The translations under genes and the position numbers were made by a program. 64,000 nucleotides of DNA from an uncultured Oscillospiraceae bacterium (lineage in GTDB: Bacteria > Bacillota > Clostridia > Oscillospirales > Oscillospiraceae): the NCBI GenBank assembly GCA_949878425.1, contig CATLAL010000012.1:1-64000 (forward strand), read 5' to 3'. Under the pieces are notes generated by a model. The model saw only the letters and a program-made list of their open reading frames with translations, was not told the DNA's origin and searched no databases. Below are positions 52,552-61,309 of the stretch, piece by piece. How positions within the stretch are numbered: the first letter of the stretch is position 1; each line of letters begins with the position of its first letter.

Positions 52552-54236
52552 TGTGCAGCCTCCTCCTGTAGTACGGCGAAGGCCTCCCAGGGACGGAGGG
52601 TCATCCCCGGCCCCACCGCCGTGTCGTCATAGGTTGCGATGAGCGGCTCCCGGCCGCAGAATTCCGGCCCGATCTCCGCCGGAGCGCACTGTCCGCTGAG
52701 GTTGCAGACCACCAGGAGCCGCTGGCCCTCCCACTGGCGCAGATAGGCGAAGATCTGCCCATCCTCCGGCCAGAGGAGCTGGTAGCTGCCGTAGACGATG
52801 ATCTCGTGAGCGTGGCGAAGGGCGATGAGCCGCCGGTAGAAGTGGAAAACGGAGTCCGGCCGGGCCAGCTGCTCGGCGGCGTTGATCTCCCGGCAGTTGG
52901 GGTTTATCCCGATCCAGGGCGTCCCTTGGGTGAAGCCGGCCCTCTCGGAGCCGTCCCACTGCATAGGCGTGCGGGCGTTGTCCCGGCTCTTGTAGCGCAG
53001 ATAGGAGAGCATCTCCTCCGGCTCCAGCCGCCCGCTCCCCGTCAGCTCCCGGTAGGCGTTGAGGCTCTCCACGTCCCGGAAGTCCTCCAGACTCCGGAAA
53101 TCGCCGTTGGTCATGGCCAGCTCCTCCCCCTGGTAGATATAGGGGGTGCCCTGCATCATGTGCAGGCAGAGCGCCAGGGCCTTGGCGCTGCGCTCCCGGG
53201 ACTCCGGGGTGCTGTCGTCGCCCAGGCGGGAGACGATCCGGGGCTGGTCGTGGTTGCACCAGTAGAGGCTATTCCAGGCCCGGCCCTCCAGGCCGTACTG
53301 CCAGCGGCTGAGGGTCTCCTTCAGCTCCCGCAGGTCCATCCTCCTGAGGCTCCACTTGAAGGACTCCCCGCCGTCCAGGTCCATGTGCTCGAACTGGAAG
53401 GCCATGGTCAGCTCCGTGCCCTCCTCGCTGGCGTAGCGGCAGGCCTGCTCCACCGTGAGGCCGGAGCACTCCCCCACCGTCAGAAGGTCGTAGCGGCTGA
53501 GAACCTCCCGGTTCATCTCCCGCAAAAACTCGTGGACCCGGGGGCCGTTGACCACGTAGGGGGCGAAGCTGCCATAGGAGCTGCCGGGATTGCGGGGGCC
53601 GTCGGGCATCTCTGGGGTCTTGCTGATCATGCTGATGACGTCCATGCGGAAGCCGTCCACCCCCCGCCGGCACCACCAGTCCATCATGTCGTACACCTCC
53701 CGGCGGACCGCCGGATTCTCCCAGTTCAGATCTGGCTGGAAGTCGCCGAAGGTGTGCAGGTAGTACTGGCCAGTGGCCTCATCCAGCTTCCAGGCGCTGC
53801 CGGAGAAATTGGACCCCCAGTTATTGGGGGGGCCGCCGTTTACGCCGTCCCGCCAGATATAGTAGTCCCGGTAGGGGTTGTCCCGGCTCTTCCGGCTCTC
53901 CCGAAACCAGGGGTGCTCCTGGGAGGTGTGGTTCACCACCAGGTCAATGACGATTTTGATGCCCAGAGCGTGGGCCTGGGCCACCAGCCGGTCAAAATCC
54001 TCCAGGGCGCCGAACTCCGGCTGGATGGCCCGGTAGTCGCTGATGTCGTAGCCGTTGTCCCGGCCCGGGGACCGGTAGAAGGGGGACAGCCAGATCACAT
54101 CCACCCCCAGCTGCTGTAAATAGGGCAGGCGGGCGGTGACGCCGGGCAGGTCGCCTACGCCGTCGCCATTGGAATCCTGAAAGCTGCGGGGGTACACCTG
54201 GTACACCACCGCCTCTTTCCACCAGGCTTTTTTCAT
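52548..54236 (-). CDS. GH13 alpha-glucosidase (oligo-1,6-glucosidase / trehalose-6-phosphate hydrolase group)
   Basis: A 562-aa cytosolic (beta/alpha)8 enzyme. KKAWWKEAVVYQVYPRSFQDS begins it; the four GH13 regions are DLVVNHTS, GFRMDVIS with the nucleophile aspartate (about residue 200), the acid/base glutamate in LTVGECSG (about 255), and CNHDQPR. It should hydrolyse alpha-1,6 or alpha-1,4 glucosides entering by the ABC system. Exact linkage preference is not visible. The start at 54236 is chosen because AAGGAGAAAG precedes it. The upstream 350 bp hold only repeats. Confidence 0.9.
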   Translation of the reverse strand: MKKAWWKEAVVYQVYPRSFQDSNGDGVGDLPGVTARLPYLQQLGVDVIWLSPFYRSPGRDNGYDISDYRAIQPEFGALEDFDRLVAQAHALGIKIVIDLVVNHTSQEHPWFRESRKSRDNPYRDYYIWRDGVNGGPPNNWGSNFSGSAWKLDEATGQYYLHTFGDFQPDLNWENPAVRREVYDMMDWWCRRGVDGFRMDVISMISKTPEMPDGPRNPGSSYGSFAPYVVNGPRVHEFLREMNREVLSRYDLLTVGECSGLTVEQACRYASEEGTELTMAFQFEHMDLDGGESFKWSLRRMDLRELKETLSRWQYGLEGRAWNSLYWCNHDQPRIVSRLGDDSTPESRERSAKALALCLHMMQGTPYIYQGEELAMTNGDFRSLEDFRDVESLNAYRELTGSGRLEPEEMLSYLRYKSRDNARTPMQWDGSERAGFTQGTPWIGINPNCREINAAEQLARPDSVFHFYRRLIALRHAHEIIVYGSYQLLWPEDGQIFAYLRQWEGQRLLVVCNLSGQCAPAEIGPEFCGREPLIATYDDTAVGPGMTLRPWEAFAVLQEEAAQ

Positions 54237-54249
54237 GGTCTTTCTCCTT

Positions 54250-54535
54250 GCATAAAATGTTGGGCTCCGCCCAAAACCAGCAGGGGCTTTGCCCCTGCAC
54301 CCCACCGCCCCTTGTGATTGTGCAATGGCCGCATCGAGCGGCCATGCACAATTCAATTTTGCACGGCCACTCGATGTGGCCGTTGCAAAATCATAAGGGC
54401 GGCCCTAAACTTTATTGCTTTCAACTTTATTCGCTATACAAACGTCATCGGGCAGAAATCCAGAAATAGCAACGGGTTTAGGCCCGCACTAAAGTTCTTT
54501 TTGATACTTTTTCTTTCAAGAAAAAGTATCGCTCT
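54250..54535. repeat. Composite dispersed repeat between malG-like and GH13 genes
   Basis: TTGGG...CCCAA and GCAGGGGC-TTT-GCCCCTGC hairpins, then CCGCCC and GGGCGG arms that are split by a nested 86-bp insert, then a CGGG-TTTAGG-CCCG hairpin region and ACTAAAGTTCTTTTTGATAC / TTTTTCTTTCAAGAAAAAG. Compare 51640-51905, where the CCGCCC/GGGCGG hairpin is intact. Confidence 0.75.
54312..54397. mobile_element. Nested double-hairpin insert
   Basis: About 86 bp with outer ends TTGTGATT and AATCATAA. Inside are two hairpins of equal design (8 bp, one bulged base, 7 bp, 5-nt loop): 54317-54352 with loop ATCGA and 54356-54391 with loop TCGAT. The loops are complementary. It sits in the loop of another repeat's hairpin. 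Confidence 0.6.
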
Positions 54536-54587
54536 GATGACTATGACCGTTAAAAAGGGTGCAAAAACGGCGCGGGGGAAGGGGTCC

Positions 54588-55418
54588 CTACTTCTCGCCG
54601 TCCATCCGCAGCCCCACCAGGAAGAACTTGTTGAAGATCAGGTAGAGCAGGATGATGGGCGCCACGGAGATGCAGGCGGCGGCCATCACCTGGTTCCACA
54701 TGGTTCCGCCGTTCTGGGACTGGAAGCTCTGCAGACCAAGGGTCAGGGTGTACTTGGTGTTGGTCTTCATGTAGAGCATAGGCTTGGTGAACTCGTTCCA
54801 GAAGCCCATGAAGCCGAAGATGGCGGTGGTGGCGATGGTGGGCCGGGCCAGGGGCATGGCGATGCGGAAGAACACGCCGTAGCGGCTGAGCCCGTCGATC
54901 TCCGCCGCCTCCTCCACGTCCCGGGGGAAGTTGACGAAGAACTGGCGCATGAGGAAGATATTGGCGATGTTGGCCGCGGCCGGCAGGATCAGGGCCGAGA
55001 AGGTGTCCAGCATGTTAAACTGCTTCAAAAGCAGGTAGTTGGGGATGAGGAGCACCTGGCCGGGCACCATCATCAGCACCAGCAGGGCGTGATAGATGCG
55101 GTTGCGGCCCGGAAAGTGGAGACGGGACAGGGAGTAGCCCGCCATGGAGTTGAGAAAGACGTTGATGACGGTTCCCACCGTGGCGATAATCAGGGAGTTG
55201 AGGAACCAGCGGGGGAACAGGGAGCTGTGTCCGAAGATGGTCTTGTAGCTCTCCAGGGACATGTTCTCGGAGAAGAGGCCCATGTTGCCGCCCACAATCT
55301 CCCGCAGGGGCTTGAAGGAGGCGGAGACCATCCACAGGAAGGGATACAGCGTAATAAACGCGTAGAGGATCAGAATGGCGTACATCAGAATACGGCCTAC
55401 GGTCATCTTTTTTTTCAT
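54588..55418 (-). CDS. ABC sugar permease, MalG-like
   Basis: A 276-aa inner-membrane permease with six helices. The EAA loop that contacts the ATPase is EEAAEIDGLSRYGVFFRIAMPLARPTI (about residues 190-216; E-A-A, G and P conserved). The N-terminal ILMYAILILYAFITLYPFLWMVSASFK is characteristic of MalG/CUT1 proteins. It lies 14 bp after the MalF-like gene. No ATPase gene is in this cluster, so a shared MsmK/MalK-type ATPase must be encoded elsewhere. Confidence 0.92.
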   Translation of the reverse strand: MKKKMTVGRILMYAILILYAFITLYPFLWMVSASFKPLREIVGGNMGLFSENMSLESYKTIFGHSSLFPRWFLNSLIIATVGTVINVFLNSMAGYSLSRLHFPGRNRIYHALLVLMMVPGQVLLIPNYLLLKQFNMLDTFSALILPAAANIANIFLMRQFFVNFPRDVEEAAEIDGLSRYGVFFRIAMPLARPTIATTAIFGFMGFWNEFTKPMLYMKTNTKYTLTLGLQSFQSQNGGTMWNQVMAAACISVAPIILLYLIFNKFFLVGLRMDGEK

Positions 55419-55432
55419 GACGCGCGCCTCCT

Positions 55433-56374
55433 TTAATACAGGCTCTCGGAAGCGTTCAGCTTCTCGGAGATAAAGGACACAATCATAATGACCACCGCCA
55501 GGATGATGGCCACGGTGGACGCATAGCCCATGGCGTTGTTGCTGCCGAAGGCGTAGCGGTAGACCATCAGGGAAACGGTCAGGGTGCTGTTGGCCGGGCC
55601 GCCGGAGCCGTTGGAGAAGATATACGCCTGGTCAAACATCTGCAAGGTGCCGATGATGCCGGTCAGAAGCACATAGGTGGTGATGGGCTTCAGGTAGGGC
55701 ACCGTCACGCTGGTGAATTTCTTCCAGGTGCCGGCGCCGTCGATGTCCGCCGCCTCATAGAGGGAGGCCGGCAGGTCCTGAAGGCTAGCCAGGTACATGG
55801 TGGTGTACTGGGGCACCGTGGACCAGATGTTCATCACCATAATCACCTTCAGGGCGAAGGACGGGTCGTTGAGGAAATTGATGCCCTCTCCTACAGGCAG
55901 GACGCCCATCTTGATGAGCATCATATTAATGGGTCCGGTGACGCTGAACATAAACATGAAGATCAGCGTCAGCGCGGAGCTGGAGGTCAGCGTGGGCAGG
56001 AAGTAGATGGTGCGAAACGCGTACCGTCCCCGGATCTTCCCGTTGAGCACGCTTGCCACAACGAGGGCGATGATGGTTTGGCAGGGGATGACGACAATGG
56101 CAAAGCTCAGGGAGTTCATCAGCGCCTTTCGGGCGATCTCATCCGTAAAGAGGCGCTTGTAGTTGTCCAGTGCGACAAACGTATAGGTATCGGTAAACAG
56201 GTTTACCTTGTGGAACGACAGGTACAGCACAAAGAGAGCCGACAGTCCAATAAAGACTCCCACAACGATTACCGCCGGCGCGAGAAACAGATAGCCCTGC
56301 CTCCACTCCTGGAGCTGCCGCTTGGTGGGACCTTTTCGTCCTGTTTTCACGGCCGCTTGGGTTCCTCCACTCAT
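55433..56374 (-). CDS. ABC sugar permease, MalF-like
   Basis: A 313-aa permease with about six to seven helices. The EAA loop is YEAADIDGAGTWKKFTSVTVPYLKP (about residues 210-234). QGYLFLAPAVIVVGVFIG is the first helix. It is the partner of the MalG-like protein in a CUT1 importer for oligosaccharides. It follows the binding-protein gene after a 147-bp gap with two strong stem-loops, an arrangement that often gives higher binding-protein expression. Confidence 0.92.
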   Translation of the reverse strand: MSGGTQAAVKTGRKGPTKRQLQEWRQGYLFLAPAVIVVGVFIGLSALFVLYLSFHKVNLFTDTYTFVALDNYKRLFTDEIARKALMNSLSFAIVVIPCQTIIALVVASVLNGKIRGRYAFRTIYFLPTLTSSSALTLIFMFMFSVTGPINMMLIKMGVLPVGEGINFLNDPSFALKVIMVMNIWSTVPQYTTMYLASLQDLPASLYEAADIDGAGTWKKFTSVTVPYLKPITTYVLLTGIIGTLQMFDQAYIFSNGSGGPANSTLTVSLMVYRYAFGSNNAMGYASTVAIILAVVIMIVSFISEKLNASESLY

Positions 56375-56390
56375 AAATGCTCCTCCATTG

Positions 56391-56423
56391 GCGTTCTCCG
56401 GGGCAGGATGCCCCGGAGAACGC
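56391..56423. terminator. 15-bp stem-loop between binding-protein and permease genes
   Basis: GCGTTCTCCGGGGCA, loop GGA, TGCCCCGGAGAACGC: perfect. With the next stem it probably stabilises or partly terminates the upstream lipoprotein mRNA. No T-tract on the minus strand. Confidence 0.6.
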
Positions 56424-56463
56424 GGTTTTTCTCTGTAGAGAAAGTTCTCTCATCTTTTCTCCC

Positions 56464-56486
56464 GGCGGCGGGCAGAGCCCGCCGCC
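56464..56486. terminator. GC stem-loop just after the binding-protein gene
   Basis: GGCGGCGGGC, loop AGA, GCCCGCCGCC. It is 35 bp past the lipoprotein stop. Likely partial terminator or 3' protector. Confidence 0.6.
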
Positions 56487-56521
56487 GCAAAAGGCCGGTC
56501 TTTTGGCGCTTAGCCGCTTAA

Positions 56522-57883
56522 TCAGCCGGCGTTGGCGATCTCCTGGTTGGCCTGGGTCTCGGCAGCGGCCAGGAATTCGGCCGCGGACATCTCGCCGCTG
56601 ACAGCCAGGGGCAGGTAGTTCCGGTAGGCGTCGTTGATGATGCTGTAGTTGTTGCCCAGCTGCTCGGGGATGGAGTAGGCGGTCATCTCAGCGTGGACCT
56701 TCCACACGGGGTCGCTCTCCACGTCCATGGCCGTGGCGGCATCGGAGCGGGGGGGCAGGCAGCCGGCGCCGCTGCACCAGATGGTCTCGCCCTCAACGCT
56801 GGTGACGTACTTGATCCAGGCAGAGGCCATGTCCTTGTTCTCACTGAGGGAGTAGATGCCGTAGCCCACGGTGTAGCTCATGGAGTACTGGGTGCCGTTG
56901 TAGGTGGGCATAGCCTTCACGCCGAAGTTGATGTCGCTGTAGTCGGTGCGCAGGGTGCCGTAAACCCAGTTGCCCTCCTCCATGATGGCAACCTTGCCGG
57001 TACCGAAGGCCTCGCCGTTCCAGCCCAGGCCCAGGTCGGAGGGGGTCTTCCACACGCCGGCGTTCACCAGGTCCAGAATAAACTCCGCGTTCTTCACAAC
57101 GCTGTCGCCGGTAAGGGCGGCCTTGCCGTCGGCGTCAATGAGGCCGTCGTTGCCGTCCTGAAGGATGAACAGGTTGCGGGCCAAATCCTGGTTGTAGGTC
57201 ATGGCGGCGATCTGGTTCTTGCCGTGGACCTCGTCCAGCTTGGCCTGGAGGTCCACCAGGAAGGCCTTGTACTCGTCGTAGCTGTCGGGAATGTCGTCAG
57301 GCGTATAGCCGGCGGACTCCAGCAGGTCGATGTTGTAGTAGGTAGCCAGGGTGGACACGTCCTTGGGAACGCACAGCACGTTGCCGTCCGCGTCGGTAAA
57401 GGCGGCGATCAGGTTGGGATAGAACTTGTCCAGCTCATACTCGGCGCTGTCCAGGGGGTCCATCACGCCCAGGGTGCTGAAGAAGGGGAACATGCTGCCG
57501 TTGACATAGAACACGTCGGGAGCGGTCTTGCCGATGAAGTCGGCCTGGATCTGGGTGTTGTAGTCGGTGTAGACCTTCAGCTCCACGGTGCAGCCGTACT
57601 GGGCCTCGAAGTTGGCCTTCAGCTGCTCAATGGCGGCGGTCTCCTGGTCGTTGCCGCCCCAGATGCCCACGGTCAGGGTGCGGCCGGTGAAGCTGCCGGC
57701 ATCGCTGCCGCCGTCGTCGGGCGTGTTGGCGCCGCTGTCTCCGGCATTGCCGCCGCTATTGCCGCCGGCGTTGCTGCCGCCCTTGTTGTTGCCGCCGCAG
57801 GCGGCCAGCGCAAACAGCATGGCCAGAGTGAGGCAGAGCGCAAGGAGCTTGGAAAGCTTGGACTTCTTGATCATTCCGTTCAT
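56522..57883 (-). CDS. Extracellular sugar-binding lipoprotein of the ABC importer
   Basis: A 453-aa lipoprotein. The signal peptide ends with a lipobox LFALAACGG, then a low-complexity Gly/Asn/Asp linker (about residues 30-58), then a MalE-like family 1 binding protein fold (LTVGIWGGNDQETAAIEQLKANFE; GKVAIMEEGNWVYG). It should capture an alpha-glucoside such as maltose, judged from the surrounding GH65, GH13 and pgmB genes. The start at 57883 follows ATGGAGG. The upstream 97 bp before the GH65 stop show no clear promoter. Confidence 0.92.
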   Translation of the reverse strand: MNGMIKKSKLSKLLALCLTLAMLFALAACGGNNKGGSNAGGNSGGNAGDSGANTPDDGGSDAGSFTGRTLTVGIWGGNDQETAAIEQLKANFEAQYGCTVELKVYTDYNTQIQADFIGKTAPDVFYVNGSMFPFFSTLGVMDPLDSAEYELDKFYPNLIAAFTDADGNVLCVPKDVSTLATYYNIDLLESAGYTPDDIPDSYDEYKAFLVDLQAKLDEVHGKNQIAAMTYNQDLARNLFILQDGNDGLIDADGKAALTGDSVVKNAEFILDLVNAGVWKTPSDLGLGWNGEAFGTGKVAIMEEGNWVYGTLRTDYSDINFGVKAMPTYNGTQYSMSYTVGYGIYSLSENKDMASAWIKYVTSVEGETIWCSGAGCLPPRSDAATAMDVESDPVWKVHAEMTAYSIPEQLGNNYSIINDAYRNYLPLAVSGEMSAAEFLAAAETQANQEIANAG

Positions 57884-57980
57884 TGTAATTCCTCCATTTT
57901 TTGATTTTATTGCAAAAACAATCCGCTGCGCCACAGGACAGCCAAACCATTTTTGTAATCTGTGTGCCGCTGGGGGCCGG

Positions 57981-60305
57981 TTACAGCGCCGCCTCCAGTT
58001 CCGTCTCCACGGTGTACTCTTTGCCGTGGACCGTGAGGACCACAGGCCTTTCGCCAGTGAGGTTGGTCAGGCGGAGCCTGTCGCGGGAGACGTCCGCCCG
58101 GAGCTTCTGCCCCTGCCAGTAGAAGTAGAAGGTAAGGCTCCTCCAGCTGGCCGGAAGGCTGGGATCGACCCGCAGCTTCCCCTCCAGCATACGCAGTCCG
58201 CCGAAGCCAAAGACCGCGGACTGCCAGATTCCGGCGATGGAGGCCGCGTGAATGCCGGCGTCGCTGCTGCCCATGTTGGGGCCCGCGTCGATGGCCGCGG
58301 CCCGCTGGAAGAGCTCGTAGGCCAGCTCCCTGTCCCCCATGTCGCTGGCCAGGATGCAGTGGGTGGAGAGAGACAGCGACGAGTCGTGAAGGGTGCGGGG
58401 CTCGTAGTAGTTCCAGTTGGCCCGCTTCACGCTGGCGTCAAACTGATTCTCCAGCAGCAGGAACAGGATGAGAATGTCCGCCTGCTTGGATACCTGCATA
58501 TGGCAGATCTGCTCCTGGTTGAAGTCCCGGTAGATGCCGCCCACCTTGCCCTGGCTCTTGTACTTGGTGAGGTCGATGTCCTTTAAGGTCAAATAGGTGC
58601 GGTCCTGGGGGATCACCCCGTCCGGGCGGGGCTGGGGCAGATAGAGCAGGGGCAGCTTCTCCGCCCACTGAGCCTCCGCCTCCGTCAGGTTCAGCTTCTG
58701 ATTCAGCCTGTCGTAGAGAGCGGGATTTTTCTCCTTCAGCTCCCCGGCGTAGGCCATGGCCTTGCGGATATTCCAGGCGGCCATGTAGTTGGTGAAGGCG
58801 TTGTCGTCCACGTGCTCCTTGTACTCGTCGGGCCCCACCACGTCGTTGATGTGGAGCAGGCCGTCCTCGCCGGGCTCCAGGCGGCTGGCCCAGAACTTGG
58901 CGGTGTCCAGAATGAGCTCGTAGCCGCAGCGGTCCATAAAGTCCTGATCGCCGGTGGCGGTGTAGTACTGCCAGGCGCCGTAGGCCACGTCGGCGGTGAT
59001 ATGCTGCTCAATGAAGCCGGACCAGATCTTGATGGGCATGCCGGTGATAATGTCTGCGCTGCCCCACACCGGCGTCACCTCGCCATCGTCGATCCAGGCC
59101 GCCTCCCAGGGGAACTGGGCCCCCTCATAGCCGTTTTCCGCCGCCTTCCTGTGGGCCCCCGCCAGGCCAAGCCAGCGGTACTCCTCCAGGCTCCGGGCGA
59201 TCTCCGGCGCGGTATAGATGAAGTAGGGCAGGACAAATACTTCCGTATCCCAGAAGGTGTGGCCCTTGTAGCCCTCCCCGGACAACCCCTTGGCCCCCAC
59301 GTTCATGCGGTGGTCGTGGGCCGGGGTCATCACGTACAGGTGGTACTGGGCGAACCGGATGGCCAGCTGGTCAAAGGGGTCCTCCGCCTCCACGGTAACG
59401 GGCACGCTGCTCCACACCAGCTTCTCCCAGGCCTGGGCGCTCTCCGCCATAAGGGCGCCGTACCCGGCGGCAAAGGCCTCCCGCTCCCGGTCCAGAGCGT
59501 AGGCCTGGATGGCGGCGAAGTCCATCCCGGCGCACTCCAGGTCCCGGCTGGTAAAGACGGTGGAGATCTTTTCCGCCGTCAAAACGGCGTCTTTGGGCAC
59601 GGTGAGCTCAAACTGCTGCTGGATCATCCGGCGCTCCATAACAATAAAGCCCTTCGCGTCCAGCGGCTCGCCCTCCCGGGCGAAGCGGAAGGCGGTGCTC
59701 AGGAAAAAGTCGATCTTGGACTGTCCCGTGGTCTGGGTATACTGCATGAACCGGCCGTCGTAAAGCCGCTTCTCCCCCTCAGAGAAGTGCTGGCTGCCGC
59801 TGTTGTTCATCTGGCCGTTGATTCCGCCAATAATGGAGACGGCGGCGTCGGCGGTCAGAGGCGTGATGGCCAGGCGCTGGGCAATGACGTGCTTGCGAGC
59901 CATGGACACCATCCGGCGAAACTCCAGCCGGTAGCGCCGGCCGGCGCCGCTCTCCCACACCACCGTGCGCACCACCTCGCCGTCCCGCAGGCACAGCTCC
60001 CGGCGGTACTCCAGGATTTTGCCCCGCTGGAGGGTGAAGAGCTCCCCGTCCAGGCGGATGTCCAGCCGGGTGACGTCCGCCGCGTTGGGCAGCTCCGTCA
60101 CCTCGTTTTCATCGAACTTGTTGAACGTACCGGCAACAAATAAGTTGCGCTGCTCACCGGCATTATATTCATCCGCAGCGCAGCGCAGGCCCAGGTAGCC
60201 GTTGCCCTGGCACATCACCGCCTCGCACTTGCCCAGATGCTCCGGGTCAAAGGCGCTCTCGGCCAGCTTCCACTCCGCCGCCTTGGAATAGTCCATGTTC
60301 GTCAT
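57981..60305 (-). CDS. GH65 disaccharide phosphorylase (maltose/kojibiose phosphorylase-like)
   Basis: A 774-aa cytosolic inverting phosphorylase. An N-terminal beta-sandwich (about 1-270) is followed by an (alpha/alpha)6 barrel: GHTFWDTEVFVLPYF, FPWEAAWIDDGE, and the catalytic acid in NDVVGPDEYKEHVDDNAFTNYMA (about residues 496-518). SIAGIWQSAVFGFGGLR is the phosphate-site region. It splits an alpha-glucobiose with phosphate to beta-glucose 1-phosphate and glucose, which PgmB then uses. Exact linkage (1,4, 1,2, 1,3) cannot be read. The ATG at 60305 follows AAGGGGGA. A perfect LacI-type operator is 49 bp upstream. Confidence 0.93.
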   Translation of the reverse strand: MTNMDYSKAAEWKLAESAFDPEHLGKCEAVMCQGNGYLGLRCAADEYNAGEQRNLFVAGTFNKFDENEVTELPNAADVTRLDIRLDGELFTLQRGKILEYRRELCLRDGEVVRTVVWESGAGRRYRLEFRRMVSMARKHVIAQRLAITPLTADAAVSIIGGINGQMNNSGSQHFSEGEKRLYDGRFMQYTQTTGQSKIDFFLSTAFRFAREGEPLDAKGFIVMERRMIQQQFELTVPKDAVLTAEKISTVFTSRDLECAGMDFAAIQAYALDREREAFAAGYGALMAESAQAWEKLVWSSVPVTVEAEDPFDQLAIRFAQYHLYVMTPAHDHRMNVGAKGLSGEGYKGHTFWDTEVFVLPYFIYTAPEIARSLEEYRWLGLAGAHRKAAENGYEGAQFPWEAAWIDDGEVTPVWGSADIITGMPIKIWSGFIEQHITADVAYGAWQYYTATGDQDFMDRCGYELILDTAKFWASRLEPGEDGLLHINDVVGPDEYKEHVDDNAFTNYMAAWNIRKAMAYAGELKEKNPALYDRLNQKLNLTEAEAQWAEKLPLLYLPQPRPDGVIPQDRTYLTLKDIDLTKYKSQGKVGGIYRDFNQEQICHMQVSKQADILILFLLLENQFDASVKRANWNYYEPRTLHDSSLSLSTHCILASDMGDRELAYELFQRAAAIDAGPNMGSSDAGIHAASIAGIWQSAVFGFGGLRMLEGKLRVDPSLPASWRSLTFYFYWQGQKLRADVSRDRLRLTNLTGERPVVLTVHGKEYTVETELEAAL

Positions 60306-60353
60306 ACGCGTCCCCCTTAAAATGAAAGCGGTATAAGGATTGATGCAGAGATT

Positions 60354-60367
60354 CGAAAACGTTTTCG
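60354..60367. promoter_or_regulatory. LacI-type operator before the GH65 gene
   Basis: Perfect palindrome CGAAAACGTTTTCG with the central CG typical of LacI/GalR sites, 49 bp upstream of the GH65 start. Confidence 0.75.
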
Positions 60368-60427
60368 GTCCCCTGTAAAAGGAACCGAGACGGAACGGCG
60401 CTCCGCCCTGAGGCAAACTCGGAAAAC

Positions 60428-60718
60428 TCAGTTTTTGAAACAGTGGTTGCTGATCAGCAGCAGGGCCACAAAGCCGCACAGCTGCGCCCCCAGAGAGAAG
60501 AGCATCGGAATGCCTGCCAGGGTAAAGACCGCCGCGCCCACCAGAGCGAAGGGGAGATAGAGCCGGATGCTCTTTTCGATCTCGTAGGTGTTCCGATACT
60601 TCATCACGCAGAACCACCCGGCCAGCACCGCCGCCAAAACGCACAGCAGCAGCAGCAGGGGGCTGGTGGACACCATGGGGGCGTCCGCCTCCAGTCCGAA
60701 GAGCTCATCCAGTGTCAT
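60428..60718 (-). CDS. Small three-helix membrane protein
   Basis: A 96-aa protein with three hydrophobic segments (STSPLLLLLCVLAAVLAGWF, LYLPFALVGAAVFTLAGIPM, LGAQLCGFVALLLISNH). I do not recognise a family. Its ATG overlaps the stop of the RDD gene by four bases, so the two small membrane proteins are made together and may form a complex. A role in the sugar cluster is not evident. Confidence 0.7.
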   Translation of the reverse strand: MTLDELFGLEADAPMVSTSPLLLLLCVLAAVLAGWFCVMKYRNTYEIEKSIRLYLPFALVGAAVFTLAGIPMLFSLGAQLCGFVALLLISNHCFKN

Positions 60719-61149
60719 TCGTCCTCCTCCGGCGGCTCATAGCGCCACGCGTAGATCACCTGGGTGTTGCCTACCATATCGTGGAGGGTCCTGCCGGTGA
60801 AAAGCATCATCACCACGCTGAGCGCGCCGGCGATCCACCCGGCCACCGGGATGAGGTACATGGACCGGACCAGCTCCCGCAGCCCCACGTGGAGCATGGC
60901 GGCCTTCGCGCCGCTGCGGTCCACCACCATCAGCCGGCCCAGCTTCTTGCCCACTGTTGCGCCCTGGGCGTACTCCACCATCAGCACCCCATAGACCGCC
61001 AGGAGCAGCCGGAACAGCAGGTCCACCTGGGAGGGCTGCAGCTGCATGGCCCCCAGCATGATGAGCTGCACAGGCAGCAGAAGCAGCAGGTAGTCAATAA
61101 GCCCGCAGAACAGCCGCAAAACAGCCTGGAGCCAGCGCTTATCCGCCAA
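60715..61149 (-). CDS. RDD family membrane protein
   Basis: A 144-aa protein of the RDD family (PF06271). RLFCGLIDYLLLLLPVQLIML carries the first-helix R/D pair, GATVGKKLGRLMVVDRSG is the family loop, and RTLHDMVGNTQVIY holds the final conserved D. About three to four helices. RDD proteins are poorly understood; some act as Na+(Li+)/H+ antiporters. It has its own promoter and operator and is followed by the overlapping small membrane gene. Confidence 0.85.
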   Translation of the reverse strand: MADKRWLQAVLRLFCGLIDYLLLLLPVQLIMLGAMQLQPSQVDLLFRLLLAVYGVLMVEYAQGATVGKKLGRLMVVDRSGAKAAMLHVGLRELVRSMYLIPVAGWIAGALSVVMMLFTGRTLHDMVGNTQVIYAWRYEPPEEDE

Positions 61150-61202
61150 TTGTCAGCTCACCGTCCTTGCAGAATATCCGGCAGATGTTTCAGAAACCAA
61201 AA

Positions 61203-61218
61203 ACAAAAACGTTTTTGT
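61203..61218. promoter_or_regulatory. LacI-type operator before the RDD gene
   Basis: Perfect 16-bp palindrome ACAAAAACGTTTTTGT just downstream of a predicted -10, so a bound repressor would block initiation. It shares the AAACGTTT core with the site at 60354. Confidence 0.7.
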
Positions 61219-61226
61219 ATAGGCGT

Positions 61227-61255
61227 ATCATAGCACAAAGAATTCAGCTTGTACA
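61227..61255 (-). promoter_or_regulatory. Promoter of the RDD / small membrane protein unit
   Basis: On the minus strand TGTACA, 17-bp spacer, TATGAT. The operator at 61203-61218 overlaps the start region. Confidence 0.55.
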
Positions 61256-61309
61256 GCTCGCAAAATAGCCAAAGAATTCCTCCCATTTTTGGAGCATCTG
61301 CCCAGAGCC

